From: UBA4416 sp036676295
GTDB lineage: Bacteria > Bacteroidota > Bacteroidia > B-17B0 > Aurantibacillaceae
Reading direction: 5' to 3'
Assembly: GCA_036676295.1 (NCBI GenBank)
Contig: JAKFDE010000016.1
Span: 124,001-188,000 of the forward strand
DNA: 64,000 nt
The position numbers were made by a program, and so were the translations under genes. Numbering within the stretch: position 1 is the first letter of the stretch; every line of letters begins with the position of its first letter. Below the pieces are notes generated by a model. It was not told the DNA's origin and did not search any database. It was given only the letters and a program-made list of their open reading frames with translations. This document shows positions 34,359 through 44,083 of this stretch, piece after piece.

Positions 34359-36535
34359 ATGGACATTTTAGAAATACAACTTCGTAACTGTTTTGGAATT
34401 GGAAGTTTTGACCATAAATTTAACTATGGACAATTAAACACGAATTCTTTTCTCATATACGCTCCCAATGGGACAATGAAAACCTCATTCGCAAGGACCT
34501 TAGATCTCATTTCAAAAAATAACAGCCAAACAATGCCAAGTGACAGAGTTTATGGAAGCAGAGCAACTTCTCATAACATACTTGTAGATAGCAATCCAAT
34601 TTCTATCGATTCAATTTTGGTGGTTAACGCAGAAGATAATACATATGATACCTCGACCAAGGTAAGTTCATTTATTGCAAGCAAAGAATTAAAGAAAAAA
34701 TATGATGAAATATACTCGGAGCTTGATGACAAGAAGACTGAATATGTAAAGAAACTTAAACAAGTATCTCAAAGCACAGACTGTGAATCAGAATTTGTTG
34801 CAGCTTATAGTCTATCTCCAAAGGATACTTTTTTTGAATTACTACTAACTGTTTCAAAATTATTACTTCCTAAGCCGAACACCTACAGTTTTAGATTTAA
34901 TGATATTTTTGATAAAAAAGGAAATGTAAAAAAATTCTTAGACAAAAATCAACCGTTATTATCTCAATACATTACTAGTTATAATGAACTATTAAATAAA
35001 TCGAGATTCTTCAAAAGTTCCGAAAATGCCTTCGGCACTTTCCAAGCAAGCGAGCTTTTAAAGTCAACTGATGATAATTCTTATTTTGATGCTGGTCATA
35101 AATTAACTCTTAGTGATAATGAAGAAATAAAATCTGCCACCGAATTGAAACAGTTATTTCAAAGTGAGATAACAAGTATAGTAAATGACGAAAAGCTTAA
35201 AAAATCTTTTGACCAAGTTGATAAATCAATTGGAGCAAATTCAGAACTGAGAGCATTCAAAAGTGCTATTGAAAAAGACAATCTTTTACTTATAGAACTT
35301 GGCAAATATGAGGAATTTAGAAAGAAGGTTTGGCTTAACTATATTTCAGTTCTTGAAAAGGAAACCAAAGAACTTGCACAATTTTACGAAAGCAAGAAAA
35401 TGGAAATTGAGAATATAATTAAGGAAGCGAAAAAAGAGTTTGCGATTTGGGAGGAGATAATTAAAACATTCAACGAAAGATTTTATGTGCCTTTTGAAAT
35501 TAAATTAGTTAACCAAGAAGATGTTGTTCTAAAAGAAGAAACAGCCAATCTTGAATTCGACTACAAAGATCCAAACGAAAATCCTGTAAGAAAGGATAAA
35601 ACTGCATTACTTTCAATACTTAGTAAAGGTGAACAAAGAGCATTCTATATTCTACAATTTCTTTTTGACGTTGCATCACGAAAACAACTAAATCAAACTA
35701 CCTTATTAGTATTAGATGACATTGCCGATTCTTTTGACTATAAAAATAAGTACGCAATTATCGAATACCTCAAAGAATTGCACAACAACCCAACTTTTAA
35801 GCTTTTAATTCTAACTCACAATTTTGATTTTTATAGAACCGTTGCATCGAGGCTTTCATTAAATTGGAAAGCAGCCTTTATGGTTACAAAAGACGATAAC
35901 AGAAAGATTGCATTAACCGAAGGTAAATATAGAAAAGATGTATTCAGTAATTTTAAACAGAATATTTCGAATCAGAAAATATTCATTAGCATTATTCCAT
36001 TTTTAAGAAATCTGATAGAATACATTGAAGATAATACAAGTGTGAATTATGGACTGCTTACTTCTTGCCTTCATCTGAAGGCTGATACAAACGTAATAAA
36101 ATGTTCAGACATATTGAATCTAATACATAGCAATTTCTCTTCAACTAGAACTCAAACATTACGTTTGGGGCGAAGACAATTAAAGATTTTATTTATGAAA
36201 CGGCCGATTCTATTGAACAAGAAAATCCGATAAATGAAATATTACTGGAAAATAAAATTGCGTTGTCAATTGGCATTCGACTTAAGGCCGAAGAGTATAT
36301 GTTAAACAAGATTCCTAATTCTGGAACATTAGTTATAACCTCCAATCAAACTTCTGAATTATTAAAACATTTTAAGCTAATAAATAATGACAAAGCTACT
36401 ATAACAGTTTTGGATAGAGTTAATTTAATGACACCTGAAAATATTCATGTAAACGCTTTCATGTATGAACCATTGATAGATATTTCGATTTTACATTTAG
36501 TCGACCTATATAAAAAAGTGAACCAATTGACATAA
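34359..36535 (+). pseudogene. ABC-type (SMC/PrrC-like) ATPase, frameshifted near the 3' end
   Basis: A predicted 720-725-residue cytoplasmic ATPase. The P-loop is APNGTMKTS (about 34-42), with Met in place of the usual second Gly. Signature LSKGEQRAF (about 424-432), Walker B LLVLDDIADSFD and H-loop ILTHNFDF follow. The middle is helical, with a coiled-coil (about 310-365). The frame from 34359 stops at 36233, but the -1 frame from about 36150 to 36535 continues with coherent protein (TIKDFIYETADSIEQENP, then IRLKAEEYMLNK). The switch is at or near TTTGGGG (36164-36170), a slippery heptamer in the right phase, so this could be programmed frameshifting, a one-base deletion or an assembly error. 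Isolated ATPases of this type are often anti-phage genes; that is inference. Confidence 0.75.
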
Positions 36536-36691
36536 AATACTCCCCTGCTCCGCTACATTTGTAATACTGCGGAATAAATATCAAACATGAAAGCGGCCAC
36601 CGGACATTAAGCCTTGATTTGTGAAAGGTATCCCTGCGCATTGCTAAGCTTCTATCCGCGAGCTGGGGTCCATTAGTTTACATGATCAATC

Positions 36692-37336
36692 TTAATGAAA
36701 AATTGAATTAATGTCCTGGTCCTTCTTTAGGCCCAGTTTCTGACGAATGGTTGAGGCCAAAATATTGATGGCTACTGTGTTTTCTCCACCCAAGGGAACG
36801 ATAATATCCGCGTAACGCTTGGTTGGTTCAATAAATTGCTCATGCATTGGTTTCACTGTATCAATATATCTTGCGAGAGTTTGTTCCACGTCACGTCCAC
36901 GTTCAATATGATCGCGTTTAATAACACGCAACAAACGCTCGTCTGCCGGGGCATCCACAAAAACTTTAACATTGCAAATATCTCTGATACGTTCATCCGA
37001 AAATAATAAGATCCCCTCTATCAGTATCACTTCCTTGCTTTCAACCGGAATTGTAACCGAATCACGAGTACAGGTTATGTAAGAATAGATAGGTTTTCTA
37101 ATGCTATTTCCTTTTTTAAATTGGTTAATGTGCTCATAGAGAAGATCAAACTCAATGGAATTCGGGTGATCAAAATTGATGGATTTCCGTTCCTCCAGTG
37201 AAATGTGGGAATTATCTTTGTAATAAGAATCCTGTGATAAAATAACAACGTGGTCGGAAGGAAGTATTTCCAATATCTTGTTTACAACGGTCGTTTTTCC
37301 TGAACCCGTTCCTCCGCAAATACCAATAATTAACAT
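36692..37336 (-). CDS. udk: Uridine kinase
   Basis: A 214-residue kinase that phosphorylates uridine and cytidine in pyrimidine salvage. Walker A GGTGSGKTT is at about residues 8-16, with QDSYYKD and FDHPNSIEFDLL, both Udk hallmarks. Length is normal. It converges on the frameshifted ATPase gene. Confidence 0.95.
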   Translation of the reverse strand: MLIIGICGGTGSGKTTVVNKILEILPSDHVVILSQDSYYKDNSHISLEERKSINFDHPNSIEFDLLYEHINQFKKGNSIRKPIYSYITCTRDSVTIPVESKEVILIEGILLFSDERIRDICNVKVFVDAPADERLLRVIKRDHIERGRDVEQTLARYIDTVKPMHEQFIEPTKRYADIIVPLGGENTVAINILASTIRQKLGLKKDQDINSIFH

Positions 37337-37541
37337 AATAGCTCTATAAATCTTGATCCAAAAATAACAACAATTTCGGTAAAAACGTTGGTGTAATTGT
37401 CTGTATTTGAGCTCGCGGGATATGATTTTTTTTGCAAATGGCTAATAAACATTTAACCGGTTGTCGCAGACCTATTGTCCGTGACCATTTTATTAAAGAT
37501 CATTATATTTGTTATACGTCAAAAAAATATAAGGACAACAA

Positions 37542-38507
37542 ATGAAAGCAGCCATTCATACAATATACGGACCACCGGAAGTTGTTACCATACAAGAGAT
37601 CAACAAGCCGGTAGCAAAGGATAATGAGGTTTTAATAAAAGTGCATGCTACTACAGTAAACCGTACCGATAGTGGTTTTAGAAGTGCGGAGTATTTTATT
37701 TCCCGTTTTTTTAGTGGCTTATTCAAACCAAAACAGCAAACACTAGGCAGTGAATTTGCCGGTGTGATTGAAGCCATTGGTAAAGCCGTCACTACATTTA
37801 AAATTGGTGATAAGGTATTTGGCTTTAATGATAAAACTTTTGGAGGCCATGCCGAATACATGACGATGATTGAAACAGAAGCCATTACCACCATGCCGGC
37901 TAATGTGAGTTTTGAACAGGCGGCTTGCATTACCGAAGGAAGCCACTATGCCTTATGTGATATCAGAGCGGTAAACGTAACGAGTGGGCAACACATTATG
38001 GTTTATGGAGCTACGGGTGCTATTGGTTCGGCGGCTGTGCAATTATTAAAACATTTTGGCGCAACGGTGACTGCCGTTTGTGACACTAAACATATAGAGC
38101 TTGTGAAGTCTTTAGGTGCTGATGTGGTCATTGATTATACCAAACAAGATATTTCAACCATCAAACAAACATTCGATTTTATATTTGATGCCGTAGGAAA
38201 AAGTTCTTATGGCAAATGCAAACCTTTATTAAATAAAAACGGCATTTACATTTCTACGGAGCTGGGCAAAAATGCCGAGAATGTTTATTTAGCTTTATTG
38301 ACGCCATTATACAGTAGCAAAAAAGTGAAGTTCCCTATTCCATCCATCAGTAAAGCCGATGTGATTTTTTTAAAAGAGCTGGTAGAACGTGGCGAATACA
38401 TGCCTGTGATCGATAAGAATAAATACAAATTAGAACAAATTGTAGAAGCTTACAAATACGTTGAAACAGGGCAAAAAATAGGGAATGTAGTGATAACTAT
38501 AGCTTAA
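37542..38507 (+). CDS. Zinc-less MDR-superfamily oxidoreductase (quinone oxidoreductase-like)
   Basis: A 321-residue NAD(P)-dependent oxidoreductase of the medium-chain family. It has the N-terminal GroES-like fold (GSEFAGVIEAIG), the nucleotide-binding motif VYGATGAIGSAAVQLL and no zinc-binding cysteines. Relatives reduce quinones or enones; the substrate is unknown. TATATTTG at about 37503-37510 is a good -7 element for it. Confidence 0.88.
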   Translation: MKAAIHTIYGPPEVVTIQEINKPVAKDNEVLIKVHATTVNRTDSGFRSAEYFISRFFSGLFKPKQQTLGSEFAGVIEAIGKAVTTFKIGDKVFGFNDKTFGGHAEYMTMIETEAITTMPANVSFEQAACITEGSHYALCDIRAVNVTSGQHIMVYGATGAIGSAAVQLLKHFGATVTAVCDTKHIELVKSLGADVVIDYTKQDISTIKQTFDFIFDAVGKSSYGKCKPLLNKNGIYISTELGKNAENVYLALLTPLYSSKKVKFPIPSISKADVIFLKELVERGEYMPVIDKNKYKLEQIVEAYKYVETGQKIGNVVITIA

Positions 38508-38579
38508 TGAAATTCAACCTGTGCTAAAAATCCTTTTAACGGTAGCTGTATAATTATATAATCGTTAACTTTATAATTA

Positions 38580-38960
38580 ATGGTTGATCGCACCGACATA
38601 GATGATTTTTTATCGCTTGACTTAGTCAATGGAATCTTGTTTGCTGCTTTAAAAAGTGAAACCGTTGATCTGAAAATGGCTAAAGCCTCTGTTACCTACA
38701 GGCTACAACAATATAATGATAAAGATTATCCTTTATTCATAAATATCAAAGTCGTAAAACATATTACTAAAGAAGCCAGGGATTATTTAGCTTCTAAAGA
38801 AGGCTGTCATAAAACAGCATCCTGTGCCATCCTTATTAATTCTAATGTTACCAGAGTTTTAGCCAATTACTTCATCATGATCAATAAACCTTTGGTTCCC
38901 ACTAAAGTATTTACCAATGAAGAAGGCGCTAAACAGTGGCTTTCTGAATATATTAGTTAA
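38580..38960 (+). CDS. Small STAS/SpoIIAA-like protein, unknown function
   Basis: A 126-residue cytoplasmic protein. The end (ACAILINSNVTRVLANYFIMINKP...TKVFTNEEGAKQWL) looks like the SpoIIAA-like/STAS group, where the last strand and helix follow this pattern. The identification rests on this pattern only. No catalytic motif is visible. It lies 72 bases after the oxidoreductase and 47 before the RsmH-like gene, so it could share a transcript with either. Confidence 0.6.
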   Translation: MVDRTDIDDFLSLDLVNGILFAALKSETVDLKMAKASVTYRLQQYNDKDYPLFINIKVVKHITKEARDYLASKEGCHKTASCAILINSNVTRVLANYFIMINKPLVPTKVFTNEEGAKQWLSEYIS

Positions 38961-39007
38961 ACCTTCTGAATTACGTTATTGCATGCTCTAAATGCGTAGC
39001 TTTACGT

Positions 39008-40057
39008 ATGGATGATCAAGAGCCTAAACGCGAACGTCGTATACGTTATAAAGGCACACACCCAAAATCCTTTAAAGAAAAATACAAAGAACTACAACCT
39101 GAGCAGTATGCCGAGGATGTTGAGAAAGTGATGTCGCAAGGCCGCACACCGGCCGGCATGCACCGTTCCATTTGCGTGAACGAGATCATGACATTCCTCA
39201 ACATCGTTCCAGGACAAACCGGCTTGGATGCCACGCTGGGTTATGGTGGACATAGTTTAGAGATGCTGAAGTGTTTGGCTCCCGGAGGCATGTTGTACGC
39301 CATTGATGTGGATCCTTTTGAATTACCATTAACCAGAGATCGTTTGGCTGCTTTAGGTTTTGGCGCTGATGTGTTAACAATCAAGAAATTAAATTTTTCG
39401 GGCATTGATCAAATTGTATTAGAAGCCGGTCCATTAAATTTTGTGTTGGCCGATCTGGGTGTATCATCCATGCAAATTGATAATCCTGAAAGAGGATTTT
39501 CATTTAAAGTTGAAGGACCTTTGGATCTAAGACTAAATCCTAAAAGTGGTAAATCAGCGGCAACGCTTTTAAAAACAATTTCTCTGCAAGCATTAGAAGA
39601 ACTCTTAGTTGAAAATGCCGATGAACCACATTATAAACCCATAGCCAAAGCCATCATCGCAACGGTTACCAAAGGCACTGTGATAGCAACCACTACCCAA
39701 TTACAAGAGATCATCAAAGAAGCTTTGGTGTTTCTTCCTGAAATAAATCGTAAAGAGGATGTGAAAAAATCCTGTCAGCGTTCCTTTCAGGCTCTGCGCA
39801 TAGCGGTAAATGACGAGTTTGGTGTACTGGATAAATTTCTGGAAAAGCTTCCGGATGCCTTGGCCGCAGGCGGACGAGTAGCCATTCTTTCTTTTCATTC
39901 GGGCGAGGACCGACGTGTGAAAAAATCGTTTCAACATTTATTCCGCGCCGGTATTTACAGAGAAGTGGCTCCTGACGCCATTAGACCAACAGCGGAAGAA
40001 TGCAATACCAATCCACGGGCACGTTCGGCTAAATTACGTTGGGCTATCAAATTATAA
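39008..40057 (+). CDS. RsmH/MraW-like S-adenosylmethionine methyltransferase, N-terminally extended
   Basis: A 349-residue member of the RsmH family, which methylates the N4 of cytosine 1402 in 16S rRNA. Family motifs are LDATLGYGGHS (SAM loop, usually DATFGxGGHS), LADLGVSSMQIDNPERGFSF, GPLDLRLN and SFHSGEDRRVKK (usually SFHSLEDR). It is longer than ordinary RsmH by about 45 residues at the N-terminus, and it is not in a division and cell-wall cluster. It is therefore probably a second, divergent copy whose target may differ. The standard rsmH is not in this window. Confidence 0.83.
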   Translation: MDDQEPKRERRIRYKGTHPKSFKEKYKELQPEQYAEDVEKVMSQGRTPAGMHRSICVNEIMTFLNIVPGQTGLDATLGYGGHSLEMLKCLAPGGMLYAIDVDPFELPLTRDRLAALGFGADVLTIKKLNFSGIDQIVLEAGPLNFVLADLGVSSMQIDNPERGFSFKVEGPLDLRLNPKSGKSAATLLKTISLQALEELLVENADEPHYKPIAKAIIATVTKGTVIATTTQLQEIIKEALVFLPEINRKEDVKKSCQRSFQALRIAVNDEFGVLDKFLEKLPDALAAGGRVAILSFHSGEDRRVKKSFQHLFRAGIYREVAPDAIRPTAEECNTNPRARSAKLRWAIKL

Positions 40058-40408
40058 TTTTCACTTTACTCAACAACTATTGCCGGATGAAAAGTCATTT
40101 CACTTTTTTTCAAATCAATGAACTAAAAATGAAACAAAATGCTTCTGTAATTCGTATATAATATAGGAAATGATAAATAAGTAATTTGAATATAAAAATA
40201 CTGATCTCCCAAAACTGAACCTTTTCTTGAATGTAGTTAATTCATTTTTCAGATTGATTTTTAAAAAGAAAAACGGATTTCACTAATTCACCAAAACGAA
40301 AATTTATTGAACGATTAAACAATCAACGCAATAGTTTGAATGGGTTTGGTATGGAATGAACTTGAATCTAATAATATAAAATATTAACCCTCTTAATACA
40401 CAGAAATC
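40058..40408. other. 351-base AT-rich intergenic region
   Basis: No gene, RNA or strong hairpin is seen. Short words such as AAAACTGAACCTTTT and GTTTGGTATGGAATG do not form a recognised element. It should hold the promoter of the hydrolase gene. Confidence 0.45.
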
Positions 40409-41236
40409 ATGAAACGTATCATTTTAAACTCATTTAAGATACTGACGATTTCAGTTTTGGTGATTTACCTAAGCGTGTGTGGATTCCTGTACTTTGGTCA
40501 AGAAAGTTTATTGTTCCACCCTAGTCCTAAATCATTGACTGAAGTCATGCAGATCATGCAAGCAAACCCTCAGTTTGACACGATCAACTTTACCATGAAA
40601 GATCAGATCAACATAAGTGGTTATATTTCTAAAAACAGATCGCAAACAAAATTACCATTAGTGATTTATTTTGAAGGCAATACCGAGGAAGTATCACACT
40701 TAATGGATAAACATAAGTATTTCGAGAACTCCGTGATCGCCTTGATCAATTACCGAGGCTTTGGTTTAAGCGAAGGAAAGCCTAGCGAAAAAACCATGTT
40801 TAGCGATGCAGTGGAAGTGTATGACAAATTAAAACGCCGCAGCGACATTGATTCTAATCGCATCATTGTGATTGGACGCAGCATTGGCACCGGTGTAGCC
40901 ACTTACCTTTCCTCTCAACGCAGAGTAGCCGAAACCATTTTGATCACACCTTACGATAGTATGATTGATCTGGCTCAGGAAAAATATCCTTTTGTGCCAA
41001 TTTTTATGATCATCAAACATCCGTTTGAATCCAACAAATATGCGCAAAGCATTACCAATAATATGTTAGCCTTAATCGCCAAAAACGATGTGGTAATTCC
41101 TACCAAACATGCCTGGAACTTAATGCGTGCCTGGAATGGACAAACGTCTTACTTAGAAGTGGATGAAGACCACAGTTCTATTATGGATAATGAATTGGTG
41201 TGGAAAAAAATTGAAGAGAATATTAATAAGAAATAA
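40409..41236 (+). CDS. Membrane-anchored alpha/beta hydrolase
   Basis: A 275-residue protein with an N-terminal anchor (about residues 10-30) and an alpha/beta-hydrolase domain. The nucleophile elbow is GRSIGTG (Ser at about residue 156); the Asp is likely in IAKNDVVIP and the His in DEDHSS. FHPSPKSL and NYRGFGLSEGKPSE match the FrsA/YfhR-like serine hydrolase group. The substrate is unknown. Confidence 0.85.
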   Translation: MKRIILNSFKILTISVLVIYLSVCGFLYFGQESLLFHPSPKSLTEVMQIMQANPQFDTINFTMKDQINISGYISKNRSQTKLPLVIYFEGNTEEVSHLMDKHKYFENSVIALINYRGFGLSEGKPSEKTMFSDAVEVYDKLKRRSDIDSNRIIVIGRSIGTGVATYLSSQRRVAETILITPYDSMIDLAQEKYPFVPIFMIIKHPFESNKYAQSITNNMLALIAKNDVVIPTKHAWNLMRAWNGQTSYLEVDEDHSSIMDNELVWKKIEENINKK

Positions 41237-41254
41237 GGTTTCTTTTTTATAGAA

Positions 41255-41511
41255 CGTCATTGCGAACGAAACGCAGTGTAGTGAAGCAATCTAACATTAG
41301 AGCAATTTTATTTTTTATTTTCTTTTTGCTTGAACAAAAAGAAACAAAAATTCAAGGCGAAAGACCAACTCCAATTCTTTTCTCGCACAAAATGCCTACG
41401 CAATACCACCGAAAAAATTGTAGTTCGCTCTCTTTCGCCAAATCAGCCGCACCATTACCAAGGTTCAGGAGAGATAACCACACCATTAAATATTATTCAC
41501 TTCTAATAATT
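41255..41511. repeat. REP-like and repetitive intergenic sequence
   Basis: It begins with the palindrome ATTGCGAACGA...GTGAAGCAAT (41262-41291), a common REP form. Then TTTTTGCTTGAACAAAAAG (about 41325-41343) is followed by a 150-base stretch that looks like a recurring Bacteroidota intergenic sequence rather than a gene. A 95-codon open frame across it is not supported. Confidence 0.5.
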
Positions 41512-42135
41512 TTAAGGTTGTTTCCTGCTCTTCAGGTAAGTCAGTAACACCGGGATAGCGGTGATGACAATTAAGCCGATGATGATATAACCCAGGTATT
41601 TTTCTATTCCCGGAAATTTAATTCCTAAATAATACGCAATGCTTGCAATAGAACCGATCCAGGCAACAGCACCAATCACGTTATAAATCATAAACGTTTT
41701 AAAATCAATCTTGATCACACCTGCTAAAATGGGTGCGAAGGTTCGGATAATGGGCAAAAAACGTCCTAGTATCAGTGTTTTCCCGCCATGTTTCTCATAA
41801 AAAGCATTTGTGGTGATCAAATGTTTTTTTCTAAAAAAGAAGCTGTCTTCTTTTTTGTATAGGGTTTCTCCGGCTTTACGGCCAAACCAATACCCAAACA
41901 CATTGCCTATAATGGCAGCCAACATCAACAATACTAACAGCAAAGGAAAAGAAACACCTAATAACTGAGGTTTAGTAGCACATAACAAACCGGAAATAAA
42001 GATCAACGAATCGCCCGGTAGAAAAAAACCAACTAATAACCCTGTTTCGGCAAACACCACAAACAGTAATAACCACAAGCCACCATAATGAATGATGCTT
42101 TGTGGGTCGGTGAGTGTTTTTAAAAAATCAAGCAT
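41512..42135 (-). CDS. DedA-family membrane protein
   Basis: A 207-residue membrane protein of the DedA/SNARE-associated family with about four or five helices. It has the re-entrant motif FAETGLLVGFFLPGDSLIF and the conserved segment GRFLPIIRTFAPILAG. DedA proteins are needed for lipid recycling, proton homeostasis and cell division; some flip undecaprenyl phosphate or phospholipids. It lies two bases after the ABC ATPase gene and is probably in the same transcript. Confidence 0.92.
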   Translation of the reverse strand: MLDFLKTLTDPQSIIHYGGLWLLLFVVFAETGLLVGFFLPGDSLIFISGLLCATKPQLLGVSFPLLLVLLMLAAIIGNVFGYWFGRKAGETLYKKEDSFFFRKKHLITTNAFYEKHGGKTLILGRFLPIIRTFAPILAGVIKIDFKTFMIYNVIGAVAWIGSIASIAYYLGIKFPGIEKYLGYIIIGLIVITAIPVLLTYLKSRKQP

Positions 42136-42137
42136 GG

Positions 42138-43943
42138 TTAGAAAAGTAAAGTAGCCTTTTTCTTTTCGATACTTGCTTTAATGTCGATCAATTGTCCTTT
42201 AGGAATAGATCTAATTAAATTCTTGGTGTACTCTTTTTGTGGATTCAAATAAATTTGATCGGCGTCTCCCATTTCTTCTATCTTTCCTTTATTCATCACC
42301 ACCATACGGTCGCTCATAAATTTAACAACCGACAGATCATGAGAAATAAAAATATACGTGAACTTGAATTCACGTTTCAAGTCATTTAATAAATTCAATA
42401 CTTGTGCTTGTACAGAAACATCGAGTGCGCTTACACTCTCATCACAAATAATAAATTTCGGATTCAATGCCAATGCTCTGGCAATGCACACACGCTGGCG
42501 TTGCCCACCACTAAACTCGTGCGGATAACGTGCAAATTGTTTTTCTTCCATCCCTACTTTTTTAAGCAACTCCATTACTTTTTCTTTTCGTTGCTTATTG
42601 TTGGATAGGATATTATGCACCGTCATTGGCTCTATTAAAGCCTGACCAATTGTGATACGTGGATTTAATGAAGAGTACGGATCCTGAAAAATGATCTGCA
42701 TATCTTTTCTTAAATGCCTCATGTCTTCAGTCTTTAAACGCATCAAATCGTTACGCTGAAAAAATATTTTGCCTTCTGTAGGTTCTGTTAATCTTAAAAT
42801 AGTTCTTCCTAAAGTTGTTTTACCACAACCGCTCTCTCCAACTAAACCTAAGGTTTCGCCTTCGTACACATCCAAAGTCACATCATCAACGGCTTTCACC
42901 CATTCTTTAGTGACACCAAAAAATGATCTTGATTTTGGAAAATACGTTTTGATATTTTGTAATTCTAGAATTTTATCGCGACTGTATAATATTTTATGTT
43001 CAGCTTCGCGTTCATCTTTAGTAATCGCAACACTATTAATAGCTTCGCTTACTGTTTTAGGAATTTCGATCATCTCGCCTTCCTCATCTGTTTTCATAAA
43101 ATCAGCAGATACCGGTAAACGCTTTAAACGTTTATCTAATGGAGGACGACAAGCTAATAAACTCTTTGTATAAGGATGTTGAGGATTTGAAAAAATATCT
43201 AATACAGGCCCCTGCTCTACTACTTTGCCTTTATACATGACCATTACCTTATCGGCTAATTCGGCAATAACACCAAGGTCATGTGTAATGAACATGATGC
43301 CCATATCATGATCGCGTTGCAATTTCAGCATCAGATCCAAAATTGTTTTTTGAACTGTTACATCCAAAGCCGTTGTTGGTTCATCAGCAATTAAGATGCG
43401 AGGATTACAGCTCATTGCCATGGCGATCATCACACGTTGTTTTTGTCCACCGGAAATTTGATGTGGATAAGCATTGAACACACGCTTAGGATCGGGTAAC
43501 TGAACCTGTTCAAATAAATCTAATGTTTTTTGTTTTGCATCTTTGCGTGATATATCCTGATGTAATAAAATAGCTTCCATTACCTGACTGCCACATGTGT
43601 AAACAGGGTTAAGACTGGTCATAGGTTCCTGAAAGATCATCGCAATTTCATTACCTCTGATCTTACGCATTTCTTTAGGGCTAATATTCCTGAGGTTATT
43701 GATCCCGTTTGATTTGGAATGGTATAAAATATCTCCACCGGAAATTCTTCCGGGAGGATTAGGGATCAGTTGCATGATGGATAAAGATGTAACCGATTTA
43801 CCGGAACCACTTTCGCCAACAATACCAATGGTTTCACCTTTATGTAAAGTAAAGGACACATCATTAACGGCTTTAATTAATTCGCCATCAGATCGAAACT
43901 CCGTAATTAAATTCTTAACTTCTAATAATACCTCTTTTTGCAT
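42138..43943 (-). CDS. Fused two-domain oligopeptide-type ABC ATPase (DppD-DppF-like)
   Basis: A 601-residue protein containing two ABC ATPase domains. Domain 1 (about 1-265) has GESGSGKSVTSLS, ISGGQKQRVMIAMA and LIADEPTTALD. Domain 2 (about 325-585) has GESGCGKTTLGRTI, FSGGQRQRVCIARA and FIICDESVSALD. It resembles DppD fused to DppF (YejF-like) and should energise uptake of peptides or nickel-like substrates. No permease or binding-protein gene is adjacent, so the partner genes are elsewhere. Confidence 0.92.
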   Translation of the reverse strand: MQKEVLLEVKNLITEFRSDGELIKAVNDVSFTLHKGETIGIVGESGSGKSVTSLSIMQLIPNPPGRISGGDILYHSKSNGINNLRNISPKEMRKIRGNEIAMIFQEPMTSLNPVYTCGSQVMEAILLHQDISRKDAKQKTLDLFEQVQLPDPKRVFNAYPHQISGGQKQRVMIAMAMSCNPRILIADEPTTALDVTVQKTILDLMLKLQRDHDMGIMFITHDLGVIAELADKVMVMYKGKVVEQGPVLDIFSNPQHPYTKSLLACRPPLDKRLKRLPVSADFMKTDEEGEMIEIPKTVSEAINSVAITKDEREAEHKILYSRDKILELQNIKTYFPKSRSFFGVTKEWVKAVDDVTLDVYEGETLGLVGESGCGKTTLGRTILRLTEPTEGKIFFQRNDLMRLKTEDMRHLRKDMQIIFQDPYSSLNPRITIGQALIEPMTVHNILSNNKQRKEKVMELLKKVGMEEKQFARYPHEFSGGQRQRVCIARALALNPKFIICDESVSALDVSVQAQVLNLLNDLKREFKFTYIFISHDLSVVKFMSDRMVVMNKGKIEEMGDADQIYLNPQKEYTKNLIRSIPKGQLIDIKASIEKKKATLLF

Positions 43944-44083
43944 ACAATATATCCTTACGAATATAGTAAATTGGCTATGAATATGAAATTAATTTCATCA
44001 GCGAAACTGCCTATTTTGTCCTAAAAATTGGGAGTTACAGCATAAAATCAGCCAAATACTAATTTTAACAAGAATCAGATAAT

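Noticed and set aside
36263..36535. A separate 90-residue gene starting at a TTG
   Set aside because: The reading frame continues upstream and joins the ATPase gene; it is the ATPase C-terminus after the frameshift.
41260..41547. A 95-residue protein downstream of the hydrolase gene
   Set aside because: It covers REP-like repetitive DNA and runs into the 3' end of the DedA gene on the other strand; there are no family features.
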